Shown piece by piece: positions 34,893 through 44,437 of a stretch of 64,000 bases of DNA. The position numbers and the translations under genes are program-made. The stretch comes from Pueribacillus sp041725775. GTDB taxonomy: Bacteria > Bacillota > Bacilli > Bacillales > UBA6769. Numbering within the stretch: position 1 is the first letter of the stretch; every line of letters begins with the position of its first letter. The stretch spans positions 1-64,000 of the forward strand of contig NZ_JBEUEL010000012.1 in NCBI RefSeq assembly GCF_041725775.1, written 5' to 3'. The notes beneath the pieces are model-generated. The model saw only the letters and a program-made list of their open reading frames with translations, made no database searches and had not been told where the DNA came from.

Positions 34893-36178
34893 AGAAAGTA
34901 ACATTTGAACATATCGGTGAAACGGTATTTGAAAAAAAGCTTTCGAATGGCTTACGCGTCGTCATTTTGCCTAAGCCGGATTTTAATAAAACGTTTGCTA
35001 CATTTACGACCAATTATGGTTCAATTGATAATCAATTTATTCCGATTGGGAAACAGGAAAAAATACGTGTACCTGACGGCATCGCTCATTTTCTAGAACA
35101 TAAATTGTTTGAAAAAGAAGATGGAGATGTATTTCAAGATTTCAGTAAGCAAGGAGCTTCTGCGAACGCATTTACTTCGTTTACGAGAACCGCGTACTTA
35201 TTTTCAACGACACAAGACGTGAAGCAAAACCTCATTACATTGCTAGATTTCGTTCAACGACCATACTTTACTGATGAAACCGTCGAGAAAGAAAAAGGGA
35301 TTATCGGCCAAGAAATTCGCATGTATGATGACAATCCTGATTGGCGAGCATTTTATGGGGTGATTGAGAACATGTACGAAACTCACCCTGTAAAAATTGA
35401 TATTGCAGGGACAGAAGAATCAATAGCGAGTATTACAAAAGATCTTCTTTATGAATGCTATGAGACGTTTTATCATCCGAGTAATATGTTGTTATTCGTC
35501 ATTGGTCCAGTAGATGAAAATGAGATTCTGCATTTAATTGAAGAAAATCAAGCGAAAAAAATTTTTAAGCCTGAACAACAATTAACACGTTTTTTTGATT
35601 CAGAACGGGAAGGCGTCGTTCAACAAAAACAAATCATCCCGATGGCTGTTCATACACCGAAATGTATCGTTGGGTTTAAAGAAAATAAACTGAATCGTCA
35701 GGGAGAAGAATTAATTAAGCATGAAGTTGCTGTTAACATTTTGCTTGATTTAATGTTCGGACAAAGTTCAACGAATTTTGAGGTTCTATATGACAAAGGT
35801 CTAGTTGATTCTAGCTTTTTTTATGATTATACTGAAGAACAAAGTTTTGGTTTTTCAGTTATTGGAAGCAATACAAAGGATCCAGAAAAACTAGCTAGTA
35901 CACTTTTAACGATGGTGAACGATTATCGAAAGAAAAAAATAAACGAAGATGAGTTTATGCGAATGAAAAGAAAACATATCGGCTCTGTTTTACGCTCAAT
36001 GAATTCTCTTGAATTCATCGCGAATGAATATACTCGTTATCAGTTTAACGGAATAAACTTATTTAACGTTACGAAAGTAATTGAAGACTTGCAGAGCGAT
36101 TACATTGAAAATGTTCTTCATACGCATTTTGTAGAACCGTCGTTTACAGTCTGTCAAGTCGTACCTCATTCAGTATAA
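34889..36178 (+). CDS. ymfH: M16-family zinc peptidase YmfH
   Basis: Predicted catalytic partner of YmfF. The inverted zinc motif HFLEH is at residues 67-71, and the further glutamate lies in EKEKGIIGQEIRMYDDNP. The 429-residue length is standard. AAGGAGGAG before the ATG lies inside the ymfF end, and the genes overlap by 4 bases. YmfF/YmfH relatives are widespread in Firmicutes; in some species similar pairs mature or process peptide products, but here no such substrate gene is visible. Confidence 0.9.
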   Translation: MKKVTFEHIGETVFEKKLSNGLRVVILPKPDFNKTFATFTTNYGSIDNQFIPIGKQEKIRVPDGIAHFLEHKLFEKEDGDVFQDFSKQGASANAFTSFTRTAYLFSTTQDVKQNLITLLDFVQRPYFTDETVEKEKGIIGQEIRMYDDNPDWRAFYGVIENMYETHPVKIDIAGTEESIASITKDLLYECYETFYHPSNMLLFVIGPVDENEILHLIEENQAKKIFKPEQQLTRFFDSEREGVVQQKQIIPMAVHTPKCIVGFKENKLNRQGEELIKHEVAVNILLDLMFGQSSTNFEVLYDKGLVDSSFFYDYTEEQSFGFSVIGSNTKDPEKLASTLLTMVNDYRKKKINEDEFMRMKRKHIGSVLRSMNSLEFIANEYTRYQFNGINLFNVTKVIEDLQSDYIENVLHTHFVEPSFTVCQVVPHSV

Positions 36179-36207
36179 AGGGTATAAAGATAAGTGGGGG
36201 AGAGCCA

Positions 36208-36921
36208 GTGAAATATGCGTTAGTTACAGGAGCGAGCGGAGGAATCGGAAGGGAAATAGCGCTTAAACTAGCTAAAGCAGGCTACGGATTATATTTGCAT
36301 TTCAATCAAAATGAGCGTGAAATAAGCTCGTTAGTTCAACAAATTCATCATGTTCCTGTTTACACTGTTCGCGCAGATTTAACAAATAAAAATGCTGTTA
36401 CTGCTATGCTTTCTAGTATTCATCATGATATTGATACAATCATTCATAACAGTGCGACCTCTTATTTCGGGTTAATTACCGATATGCGTGATGAAGAAGT
36501 GTTCGATATGATTCAGTTACAAGTGACATCCCCATTTTTACTTACAAAATATTTAATGCCGAACATGATAAAAAAACGTCAAGGAAACGTAATTGTTATT
36601 TCATCGATATGGGGATTTACAGGTGCCTCTTGTGAAGTTTTATATTCAATGGTTAAAGGCGGATTGAACACCTTTGTCAAAGCTCTTGCGAAAGAAGTGG
36701 CTCCAAGTGGTGTGAGAGTGAATGGAATTGCTCCCGGAGCGATTGAAACAAAAATGAACAGTCACTTGAGTAAAGATGAACTTCAAGCACTTAAACAAGA
36801 CATCCCGATGGGAAGGTTGGGGAAGCCCTCTGAAGTTGCTGACCTCGTTGATTTCCTCATTTCGGACCGTTCTACGTATATTAATGGTGAAATTATTTCA
36901 ATAAACGGTGCATGGTATTAA
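36208..36921 (+). CDS. ymfI: Short-chain dehydrogenase/reductase YmfI
   Basis: Rossmann-fold oxidoreductase of 237 residues in the FabG-like group. The cofactor motif TGASGGIG is at residues 7-14, the catalytic serine is in VISSIWG and the YxxxK pair in YSMVKGG. The usual NNAG motif after strand 4 reads HNSATS. The loop before it suggests NADPH use, but the substrate is unknown. GTG start after GGGGGAG. B. subtilis has ymfJ and ymfK after it; neither is present here. Confidence 0.88.
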   Translation: MKYALVTGASGGIGREIALKLAKAGYGLYLHFNQNEREISSLVQQIHHVPVYTVRADLTNKNAVTAMLSSIHHDIDTIIHNSATSYFGLITDMRDEEVFDMIQLQVTSPFLLTKYLMPNMIKKRQGNVIVISSIWGFTGASCEVLYSMVKGGLNTFVKALAKEVAPSGVRVNGIAPGAIETKMNSHLSKDELQALKQDIPMGRLGKPSEVADLVDFLISDRSTYINGEIISINGAWY

Positions 36922-36922
36922 G

Positions 36923-36943
36923 GCTCGGCACTTGCCGAGCTTT
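36923..36943 (+). terminator. Short hairpin after ymfI
   Basis: GCTCGGC pairs with GCCGAGC over ACTT, followed only by TTT. A weak terminator at best. Confidence 0.55.
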
Positions 36944-37041
36944 CATATATTATGGAATATACCTTTTCATCCCTACTAAAATCATTTATGATTATTATAA
37001 ATTATGTAATTTGATTTTAAAAAGAGTGGCAGGTGTTAGCA

Positions 37042-37911
37042 ATGTCTGAACTAGGAGAGCAGCTAAAGCATGCACGATTGGATAAAAACATTTCACTTGA
37101 TGAAGTACAAACTAGAACTAAAATTCAAAAACGTTATTTAGAAGCAATTGAAAATGGCGACTTTGATAAATTGCCAGGTTCTTTTTATACGAAAGCGTTT
37201 ATTAAAAGTTACGCTGAAGCAGTTAGTTTAGATTATGATTCATTAATGAAACAGTATGGGCATGAACTGCCTGAATCACCTCAATCGGTTGAATCATTGC
37301 CACCTCGAAGAACACGTACTTCTATACCCTCACCGACCCGTAGTAAACTCTCTGCTGCGTTACCGGGTTTATTTGTTTTTCTGATCGTGATTGGAATTTT
37401 AGCGATCATTTGGATGTTAAATATTAATTCAAATGATGACTCAGCATTAAAGGAAGAAGTGGATCAGAATAGTCAAAATGTCGAAGTTGAGCAAAATAAA
37501 AATGCGATTTCGAATAAAGATAACAAAGTAGAACCGATCAAGGATGCTGAGTCGAATGATACAGTTGATGAAGGGGACGATAATACGGTTCAACAAAGCG
37601 GACAATTGGAAAAAATAAGTGTAAGTGGTGATACGACAAATTACGTTTTATCTGAAACCGATGAGTTTCATGTAAAATTTACATTTTCCGGAGAATCATG
37701 GTTAAAAATTCAAGGGAACAGCGGAAAGGTATATGTGAATGAGGGGTATTCAGAAAAACAAGATGCCACTTTCGATTTTAGTGACGAATCAGGCGTTAGA
37801 ATTCGAATCGGAAGCACTCCTCATGTCAAGATGACGGTGAATGACATAGAAGTTGATTTAGAGAAACAGCCGATTGCACAAACGGTGAAAATTGAACTTG
37901 CGACCGATTAA
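37042..37911 (+). CDS. ymfM: RodZ-like protein YmfM (helix-turn-helix, single membrane span)
   Basis: Bitopic membrane protein related to RodZ, which links MreB to the envelope in cell-shape control. A cytoplasmic HTH domain (about residues 1-75, LGEQLKHARLDKNISLDEVQ and LPGSFYTKAFIKSYAE) is followed by a basic/proline linker, one membrane span (about 111-134), an acidic, Asn-rich linker and a C-terminal DUF4115 beta domain. ATG at 37042 follows AGGTG by 6 bases. It is followed by pgsA as in B. subtilis. 289 residues. Confidence 0.88.
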   Translation: MSELGEQLKHARLDKNISLDEVQTRTKIQKRYLEAIENGDFDKLPGSFYTKAFIKSYAEAVSLDYDSLMKQYGHELPESPQSVESLPPRRTRTSIPSPTRSKLSAALPGLFVFLIVIGILAIIWMLNINSNDDSALKEEVDQNSQNVEVEQNKNAISNKDNKVEPIKDAESNDTVDEGDDNTVQQSGQLEKISVSGDTTNYVLSETDEFHVKFTFSGESWLKIQGNSGKVYVNEGYSEKQDATFDFSDESGVRIRIGSTPHVKMTVNDIEVDLEKQPIAQTVKIELATD

Positions 37912-37940
37912 GGAGAACAATGTGAGACGGAGGAATCGTT

Positions 37941-38519
37941 TTGAATTTAGCAAATAAAATAACATTAGTACGCATCCTACTCATCCCTATTTTTATGATT
38001 TTTATGCTAAGCGACTTTTCAATAGGGGACGTGACACTGTTTAATCAAGTGATTCCAGTTCATCATTTAATCGGTGCGCTCATTTTCATTATCGCTTCTG
38101 CGACAGATTGGCTAGATGGGTACGTTGCACGAAAATATAATTTGATAACAAACTTAGGGAAATTTCTTGATCCGTTAGCAGATAAAATTTTAGTTACTGC
38201 TGCCCTTATTTCATTAGTGCAACTTCAACTTGCTCCTGCTTGGATCGTTATTATCATTTTAAGTCGAGAATTTGCTGTTACTGGAATCCGTTTAATTGCA
38301 GCAGGTGAAGGTGATGTTATTGCAGCTAGTCAGTTGGCGAAATGGAAAACTACGTTCCAAATTATTGCGATTGCAGCATTGCTTTTATATAATATCCCAT
38401 TTACATTAATTTCATTTCCTTTTGGTGATGTGATGCTATGGATCGCACTATTGTTGACAATCTTGTCTGGGTTCGATTATTTTTGGAAAAACCGTCAACT
38501 ATTGTTAAGCTCGAAATGA
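37941..38519 (+). CDS. pgsA: CDP-diacylglycerol-glycerol-3-phosphate 3-phosphatidyltransferase
   Basis: Makes phosphatidylglycerol phosphate from the CdsA product and glycerol 3-phosphate in the membrane. The CDP-alcohol phosphotransferase motif is complete (DWLDGYVAR then GKFLDPLADK, about residues 54-82), and several hydrophobic helices fill the 192 residues. TTG start after GGAGG. It lies between ymfM and cinA as in many Bacilli. Confidence 0.95.
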   Translation: MNLANKITLVRILLIPIFMIFMLSDFSIGDVTLFNQVIPVHHLIGALIFIIASATDWLDGYVARKYNLITNLGKFLDPLADKILVTAALISLVQLQLAPAWIVIIILSREFAVTGIRLIAAGEGDVIAASQLAKWKTTFQIIAIAALLLYNIPFTLISFPFGDVMLWIALLLTILSGFDYFWKNRQLLLSSK

Positions 38520-38537
38520 CGGAGGAGGTTTAACAGT

Positions 38538-39788
38538 TTGGACTTTAATGCTGAAATCATTTCAGTTGGATCAGAATTGTTGTTAGGACAAATTTTAAAT
38601 ACAAATGCACAATTTCTTTCAAAAGAACTCGCATTATTAGGAATCAATGTTTATCATCATACTGCGGTCGGTGATAATGCTTACAGAATGAAAAATGTCA
38701 TTCAAAATGCTCAAGAACGAGCAAATTTTATTATTTTAACTGGTGGTCTTGGACCGACTAAAGATGATGTGACGAAACAAACATTGGCAAAGCTATTGCA
38801 AGCTGAGCTTGTTTACGATAAAGACGCACTAACGAAGATTATGAACTATTTTAAAAAAGCGAATCGTACGATGACCGAAAATAATCGTAAACAAGCGCTC
38901 GTCATTAAAGGTGCACATGTTTTAGAGAATAAAACTGGTATGGCCCCTGGGATGGTCTATGTACATAATGAGATTATTTATATTCTTCTTCCCGGTCCAC
39001 CTCATGAATTACAGCCCATGTTTCTAAACGAAGTGAAACCTTTTTTACATAAGCAAGGCTATCTCTCACATTTCATTATTTCGAGAGTTCTCCGTTTTTA
39101 TGGGATTGGAGAGTCTCAACTTGAAAGTGAGTTAGAAGATTTAATTGAAAATCAGACTAATCCAACGATTGCTCCGTTAGCGACGAGAGGCGAAGTAACG
39201 ATACGTCTAACCGCAAGAGGAAAAACCGAAAAAGAAGTGAATGAATTACTAGATAAAGAGGAAAAGAAAGTATTAGAGCGAACGGGTAGATACTTTTACG
39301 GCTATGATTCAACATCGTTACCATTGGAAGTATCGAAATTGCTTGAACAGAAAAATTTACGAATTGCTTCTGCGGAAAGTTTAACAGGAGGATTATTTTC
39401 TCAACTGCTAACGAAAGTATCGGGAGCAGGATCGATATTTAATGGTGGTATTGTTAGCTATACGGATGAAGTGAAAGAAAATATATTGCAAGTTCCGCGT
39501 GACATTCTTCAGCGTGACGGTGCAGTAAGTTCAAATTGTGCGTTGAAAATGGCTGAAAACGTTCGCGATCTCTTACAAGCTGATATTGGTATTAGCTTTA
39601 CTGGTGTCGCAGGTCCTTCCAAAAGTGAAAATAAAGAAATAGGAACCGTTTTTATTGGGCTTGCATTTAAAAAAGAGCCAACTGTCGTGTATCCACTAAA
39701 CCTCGTTGGAAGTCGTGATACGATTCGTAAAAGTAGTGCTAATTATGGATTTTACTATTTACTGAAGCACTTAAAGAAAGGTGAATAA
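38538..39788 (+). CDS. cinA: CinA family competence/damage-inducible protein
   Basis: Two-domain protein of 416 residues: N-terminal molybdopterin-binding-like domain (ISVGSELLLGQILNTNAQFL, and ILTGGLGPTKDD) with ADP-ribose pyrophosphatase activity in characterised members, and C-terminal CinA domain (ASAESLTGGLFSQLL, VSYTDEVK) that in relatives deamidates NMN. TTG start after GGAGGAGG. In B. subtilis cinA is directly before recA; here a helicase gene intervenes. Confidence 0.93.
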   Translation: MDFNAEIISVGSELLLGQILNTNAQFLSKELALLGINVYHHTAVGDNAYRMKNVIQNAQERANFIILTGGLGPTKDDVTKQTLAKLLQAELVYDKDALTKIMNYFKKANRTMTENNRKQALVIKGAHVLENKTGMAPGMVYVHNEIIYILLPGPPHELQPMFLNEVKPFLHKQGYLSHFIISRVLRFYGIGESQLESELEDLIENQTNPTIAPLATRGEVTIRLTARGKTEKEVNELLDKEEKKVLERTGRYFYGYDSTSLPLEVSKLLEQKNLRIASAESLTGGLFSQLLTKVSGAGSIFNGGIVSYTDEVKENILQVPRDILQRDGAVSSNCALKMAENVRDLLQADIGISFTGVAGPSKSENKEIGTVFIGLAFKKEPTVVYPLNLVGSRDTIRKSSANYGFYYLLKHLKKGE

Positions 39789-39790
39789 GA

Positions 39791-41377
39791 TTGAAGACAT
39801 TTCAAGAATTACAACTATCGAAAGAAGTTCAATCGGCATTAGATGAAATTGGCTTTACTGAGCCCACACCAATCCAGCAAAAAGCGATTCCACTTTTGAA
39901 AGAAGGAAAGGACGTCATTGGTCAAGCGCAGACAGGAACGGGAAAAACAGCTGCTTTTGGTATTCCCGTTGCTGAAAATATGAAAGAAACAAAACATGTC
40001 CAAACGTTAATTTTGGCACCGACGAGAGAACTTGCTATTCAAGTTGCCGAAGAATTAAGGAAAATAATGAAATATAAACATTTTAACGTCGTTGCGATTT
40101 ATGGCGGTCAACCCATTTATCCGCAAATTAAAGATTTAAAAAAAGGCGCTCAAGTCGTTGTAGGAACGCCAGGGAGAATTCTTGACCATTTAAAGCGGAA
40201 GACATTGCTTACCGATCGAGTGCAAACAGTCATCTTAGATGAAGCAGATGAAATGCTTGATATGGGGTTTATTCAAGACATTGAAGCCATCTTAAAGACT
40301 TTACCAAAAGAGAGGCAAACCATGTTATTTTCTGCAACGTTGCCACACGATATTAAAAAATTATCAAGGAGGTATATGAACGATCCCGTTCGCGTTTCAG
40401 TCACGCGAGGCAATGAAACCGCCGATACGATTAATCAACTCTTTTACCGAACGTTTGAACAACATAAACTTGATGCGCTTACGAGAATTATTGATACGGA
40501 AAAGATTGAAGTTGCCATCATTTTTTGTCGAACGAAAAAAGGAGTGGCTACATTAGCTGAAGCGTTAACCTCTAAAGGATATCGTGCGGAAGGACTTCAC
40601 GGTGACTTAACTCAGCCCCAACGGATGAACGTCATGGATGCTTTTCGGAAGAAACGAATTAATCTATTAATTGCAACGGATATTGCCGCTAGAGGAATTG
40701 ATGTAGCTCATGTAACACACGTCATAAACTATGATATCCCTGAAGATCCGGAGCAATACGTACATCGGATCGGGAGAACAGGACGGGCAGGTAAAAGTGG
40801 GATAGCAATTACGTTCGTCACCCCACAAGATGGTAAGTTTTTACACGCGATTGAAGAGAAAATTAATTCGAAAATCCCTGAAGGAAAGTTACCGGATGGA
40901 CAAGAATTATTAACTCGTAAGTTTAAAAGGCTGCTAGAGGAAATGCCAGAATATCAAAAGCCTCATGAGGAACTATATGACTCTTTTGCTAATGAGTTGT
41001 TGCAAAAGCAACCGCAAGAAAAGGTGGTCTCATCACTCCTCGCCATGTTGTTGTCAGTTAATACTCTTCACACACCCGAAGAATATCAATTTGGTGAAAC
41101 GGGTGGAGAAAAAGGAATGGTACGTTTTTTCTTAAATGTTGGGAGAAACATTGATTTACACCCAAAAATATTAGTGGATGAAATTTCAAATACAGCGAGT
41201 ATATCGAAAAAAGAGATTGGCAAAATCGACATTTTTGAACGTTTTTCATTTTTCGAAGTCCCTAAGCGTGTTGCTCCATTCGTATATGAGAGTTTAAAGC
41301 AAGAAGGTTTAAACGGTTCGCGTATTTATTTAGAACCAGCGAAACCACCGCAACGCTCCTTTCAGACGGCACACTAA
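39791..41377 (+). CDS. DEAD-box RNA helicase with DbpA-type C-terminal domain
   Basis: ATP-dependent RNA helicase of the DeaD/CsdA group, 528 residues. Motifs in order: Q motif FTEPTPIQQKAIP (near 19), Walker A AQTGTGKT (near 46), PTRELAIQ, GTPGR, DEAD (151-154), SAT (near 181) and HRIGRTGRAG (near 325). The last 90 residues (from KGMVRFFLNVGRNIDLHP) resemble the DbpA RNA-binding domain, which in DbpA binds 23S rRNA, so a role in ribosome assembly or cold RNA handling is plausible. TTG start 2 bases after cinA, so co-transcribed. The exact orthologue cannot be named from sequence alone. Confidence 0.9.
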   Translation: MKTFQELQLSKEVQSALDEIGFTEPTPIQQKAIPLLKEGKDVIGQAQTGTGKTAAFGIPVAENMKETKHVQTLILAPTRELAIQVAEELRKIMKYKHFNVVAIYGGQPIYPQIKDLKKGAQVVVGTPGRILDHLKRKTLLTDRVQTVILDEADEMLDMGFIQDIEAILKTLPKERQTMLFSATLPHDIKKLSRRYMNDPVRVSVTRGNETADTINQLFYRTFEQHKLDALTRIIDTEKIEVAIIFCRTKKGVATLAEALTSKGYRAEGLHGDLTQPQRMNVMDAFRKKRINLLIATDIAARGIDVAHVTHVINYDIPEDPEQYVHRIGRTGRAGKSGIAITFVTPQDGKFLHAIEEKINSKIPEGKLPDGQELLTRKFKRLLEEMPEYQKPHEELYDSFANELLQKQPQEKVVSSLLAMLLSVNTLHTPEEYQFGETGGEKGMVRFFLNVGRNIDLHPKILVDEISNTASISKKEIGKIDIFERFSFFEVPKRVAPFVYESLKQEGLNGSRIYLEPAKPPQRSFQTAH

Positions 41378-41391
41378 AAAACGAATAAATG

Positions 41392-41405
41392 TTCGTGATA
41401 AAGAT
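41392..41405 (+). promoter_or_regulatory. LexA (DinR) box upstream of recA
   Basis: CGAATAAATGTTCG matches the Bacillus SOS operator (CGAACRNRYGTTYG) at nearly every position, and lies 10 bases before the recA -35 element. Confidence 0.8.
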
Positions 41406-41414
41406 TGGCAAGTT

Positions 41415-41443
41415 GAAATAAAAGGTTTATAATAAGGATAAAA
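41415..41443 (+). promoter_or_regulatory. Sigma-A promoter of recA
   Basis: TTGGCA (41415-41420) and TATAAT (41438-41443) are exactly 17 bases apart, about 50 bases before the recA start codon. Confidence 0.8.
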
Positions 41444-41491
41444 TTGATGACAAGTTCGTATGTTCGTGTCGTCATAGAGGAGTTGATTATA

Positions 41492-42538
41492 GTGAGTGAA
41501 CGGAAAGCTGCTTTAGATATGGCACTTAGACAAATTGAGAAACAATTTGGAAAAGGCTCGATTATGAAACTTGGAGAACAAGCGGAACAAAGGGTATCTA
41601 CGATCTCTAGTGGTTCGCTTTCATTAGATATTGCATTAGGTGTTGGTGGATATCCTCGAGGAAGAATTATTGAAGTGTACGGACCTGAGTCTTCAGGAAA
41701 GACAACTGTCGCTCTTCATGCAATTGCAGAAGTACAAAATAATGGTGGACAGGCTGCTTTTATCGATGCAGAACATGCTCTCGATCCGGAGTATGCGAAG
41801 AATCTTGGCGTTAATATTGATGAACTACTTCTTTCCCAACCTGATACAGGTGAACAAGCATTGGAAATTGCAGAAGCACTTGTCCGCAGTGGTGCCATTG
41901 ATATCATCGTTGTCGACTCGGTTGCAGCACTTGTCCCTAAGGCTGAGATCGAAGGAGAGATGGGCGACTCTCATGTCGGTTTGCAAGCGAGGCTCATGTC
42001 TCAAGCCCTCCGCAAATTATCTGGTGCAATTAGTAAATCAAAGACGATCGCTGTGTTTATCAACCAAATTCGCGAAAAAGTTGGAGTCATGTTTGGAAAC
42101 CCTGAAACAACACCTGGTGGAAGAGCGTTAAAATTCTATTCATCTGTACGTCTTGAAGTTCGCAGAGCAGAAACGTTAAAACAGGGGAACGAGATGGTTG
42201 GAAATAGAACGCGAATAAAAATTGTGAAAAATAAAGTAGCACCTCCTTTTAAACAAGCGGATGTCGATATTATGTATGGAGAAGGAATTTCGAAAGAAGG
42301 CGAAATCATTGATATCGCTTCCGAGTTAGACATCGTTCAAAAAAGTGGAGCATGGTATTCATTTGAAGGTGAAAGACTTGGTCAAGGGAGAGAAAATGCA
42401 AAGCTTTTTCTGAAAGAAAACCCTGAAATTAAACATGAAATTGACTCCCGTGTTCGACAACACTATGATTTAGGTGAGCCTCATTTAGAGCAAGAAGATG
42501 ATGAAAAACAGATTCAAGAAACGTTGTTAACGGAGTAA
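41492..42538 (+). CDS. recA: Recombinase RecA
   Basis: Strand-exchange ATPase and SOS co-protease. The 348 residues include Walker A GPESSGKT (64-71), VVDSVAALVPKAEIEGEMGD, the L2-loop region FINQIREKVGVMFGNPETT and an acidic C-terminal tail. I use the GTG at 41492 (MSERKAALDMALRQIEKQFG), with AGAGGAG nine bases upstream; the frame opens earlier but without homology. Regulated by LexA as judged from the operator upstream, and ended by a terminator at 42551. No pbpX follows, unlike B. subtilis. Confidence 0.98.
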   Translation: MSERKAALDMALRQIEKQFGKGSIMKLGEQAEQRVSTISSGSLSLDIALGVGGYPRGRIIEVYGPESSGKTTVALHAIAEVQNNGGQAAFIDAEHALDPEYAKNLGVNIDELLLSQPDTGEQALEIAEALVRSGAIDIIVVDSVAALVPKAEIEGEMGDSHVGLQARLMSQALRKLSGAISKSKTIAVFINQIREKVGVMFGNPETTPGGRALKFYSSVRLEVRRAETLKQGNEMVGNRTRIKIVKNKVAPPFKQADVDIMYGEGISKEGEIIDIASELDIVQKSGAWYSFEGERLGQGRENAKLFLKENPEIKHEIDSRVRQHYDLGEPHLEQEDDEKQIQETLLTE

Positions 42539-42550
42539 CTGATGCAGAGT

Positions 42551-42587
42551 AGACAGCACCCGCATTTTAGCGACTGCTGTCTTTTTT
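42551..42587 (+). terminator. Terminator after recA
   Basis: AGACAGCA (42551-42558) pairs with TGCTGTCT (42575-42582) over a 16-base loop, followed by a run of T residues. Confidence 0.85.
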
Positions 42588-42812
42588 ATTGTTAAAGGAT
42601 TATATGTGCAAGTGGCGTAACGCACGTAATGCCATTCTCCATTTATCCTTTGTCTTGACAAGCTATTTTTACATCTATAAAATAATACTATGTATGTTTG
42701 CTTGATTCTTTTGAATTCAAACGTATACAACGTAATTGTGTTAAATGATGTTACAAAAGAAATCTGAACAAAAAGTTTAACCAACAAGTAGATAGCAAGG
42801 GAGGTGAACGGA

Positions 42813-44375
42813 ATGGACCTACTCGGTTTCATCTCCACTATGCTTATCTCTGCAGCTGTCGGAGCAGTTGTTGGATATCTTGGACGTAAATCGATTGCAG
42901 AAGCGAAAATTTCCAGTGCAGAACATGCAGCAAAGCAAATTGTCGAAGATGGAAAGCGTGAAGCGGAAGCTTCAAAAAAGGAAGCTTTGCTTGAGGCGAA
43001 GGATGAAAGTCATAAACTTCGCGTTGAAGCTGAACGTGAAATTCGCGAACGCAGAAGTGAACTTCAAAAACAAGAAAACCGTTTGGTACAGAAAGAAGAG
43101 ATTCTTGATAGGAGAAGTGAAACATTAGACAAAAAAGAAGAAACATTGGAAAAACGTGAAGAATCTCTCACCAAAAAACAACGACAAATTGAAGAGATTG
43201 AAAGCACAGTGGAGGGATTGCTGCAACAACAAAAAGCTGAACTTGAACGAATCTCTGGTTTAAGCCGTGAAGATGCTAGACAATTGATTATTAGCGAAAC
43301 CGAAAAAGAAATTACACACGAAACGACGTTAATGATCAAAGAGATGGAGAGTCGAGCGAAAGAGGAAGCTGAAAAGAAAGCAAAAGAAGTTCTCTCACTA
43401 GCCATTCAACGATGTGCGGCTGACCATGTTGCAGAAACAACTGTTTCTGTTGTGAATCTCCCAAATGATGAAATGAAAGGTCGTATTATCGGTCGGGAAG
43501 GAAGAAATATCAGGACGTTGGAGACGTTAACAGGTATTGACCTTATCATAGATGATACACCTGAAGCTGTCATTCTCTCTGGATTTGACCCGATTCGACG
43601 TGAGATTGCACGAATCGCTCTCGATAATCTTGTACAGGATGGAAGAATTCACCCAGCTCGAATTGAAGAAATGGTTGACAAGTCACGGAGAGAAGTTGAT
43701 GAGAATATTAGAGAGTACGGTGAACAGGCAACGTTTGAAGTTGGTGTTCATGGACTGCATCCAGATTTAATTAAAATACTTGGAAGGCTAAAATATCGAA
43801 CGAGCTATGGACAGAATGTGTTAAAACATTCAATGGAGGTAGCCTATTTAGCAGGTCTCATGGCAGCTGAGCTCGGTGAAGATGTGAACCTCGCTCGTCG
43901 AGCAGGGCTACTCCATGATATCGGAAAAGCGATTGACCATGAAGTAGAAGGTAGCCACGTTGAAATTGGCGTAGAATTAGCTACGAAGTATAAAGAGCAC
44001 CCTATTGTCATCAACAGCATTGCTTCACACCATGGAGATACTGAACCGAACTCGATTATATCAATTTTAGTTGCCGCTGCTGATGCGCTTTCGGCTGCAC
44101 GGCCAGGGGCGCGTCGTGAAACACTTGAAACATATATACGTCGCCTTGAAAAGCTTGAAGAAATTTCTGAATCCTTTGAGGGCGTTGAAAAGTCCTATGC
44201 GATTCAAGCAGGGCGGGAAATTCGAATTATCGTCAAGCCCGATGTTATCGATGATGTATCTTCATATCGTTTGGCGAGAGAAATCACAAAGAAAATTGAA
44301 CATGAACTCGATTATCCTGGTCATATTAAAGTAACGGTAATTAGGGAAACGAGGGCTATAGAGTATGCAAAATAA
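42813..44375 (+). CDS. rny: Ribonuclease Y
   Basis: Membrane-anchored endoribonuclease that starts decay of many mRNAs. The 520 residues hold an N-terminal membrane span (about 4-22), a long charged coiled coil (about 30-180), a KH domain (GRIIGREGRNIRTLE, near 222) and an HD domain with HDIGKAIDHE near 370. ATG at 42813 after AGGGAGGTG. The length equals that of B. subtilis RNase Y. Followed by a terminator and ymdB. Confidence 0.97.
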   Translation: MDLLGFISTMLISAAVGAVVGYLGRKSIAEAKISSAEHAAKQIVEDGKREAEASKKEALLEAKDESHKLRVEAEREIRERRSELQKQENRLVQKEEILDRRSETLDKKEETLEKREESLTKKQRQIEEIESTVEGLLQQQKAELERISGLSREDARQLIISETEKEITHETTLMIKEMESRAKEEAEKKAKEVLSLAIQRCAADHVAETTVSVVNLPNDEMKGRIIGREGRNIRTLETLTGIDLIIDDTPEAVILSGFDPIRREIARIALDNLVQDGRIHPARIEEMVDKSRREVDENIREYGEQATFEVGVHGLHPDLIKILGRLKYRTSYGQNVLKHSMEVAYLAGLMAAELGEDVNLARRAGLLHDIGKAIDHEVEGSHVEIGVELATKYKEHPIVINSIASHHGDTEPNSIISILVAAADALSAARPGARRETLETYIRRLEKLEEISESFEGVEKSYAIQAGREIRIIVKPDVIDDVSSYRLAREITKKIEHELDYPGHIKVTVIRETRAIEYAK

Positions 44376-44400
44376 AGTGGTCAATGACCACTTTATTTTA
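44369..44400 (+). terminator. Terminator overlapping the rny stop
   Basis: AAAATAAAGTGGTCA faces TGACCACTTTATTTT with a tiny loop; the symmetric A and T runs would let it work on either strand. Confidence 0.85.
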
Positions 44401-44437
44401 CTACTATCATAAAATATAGATTGGAGACTTCGGTTTA

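Noticed and set aside
33600..36921. A ribosomally made peptide (RiPP) cluster around the M16 pair and the reductase
   Set aside because: No precursor ORF, radical-SAM maturase, leader-binding protein or exporter gene is present; the genes match the conserved ymfF-ymfH-ymfI core set.
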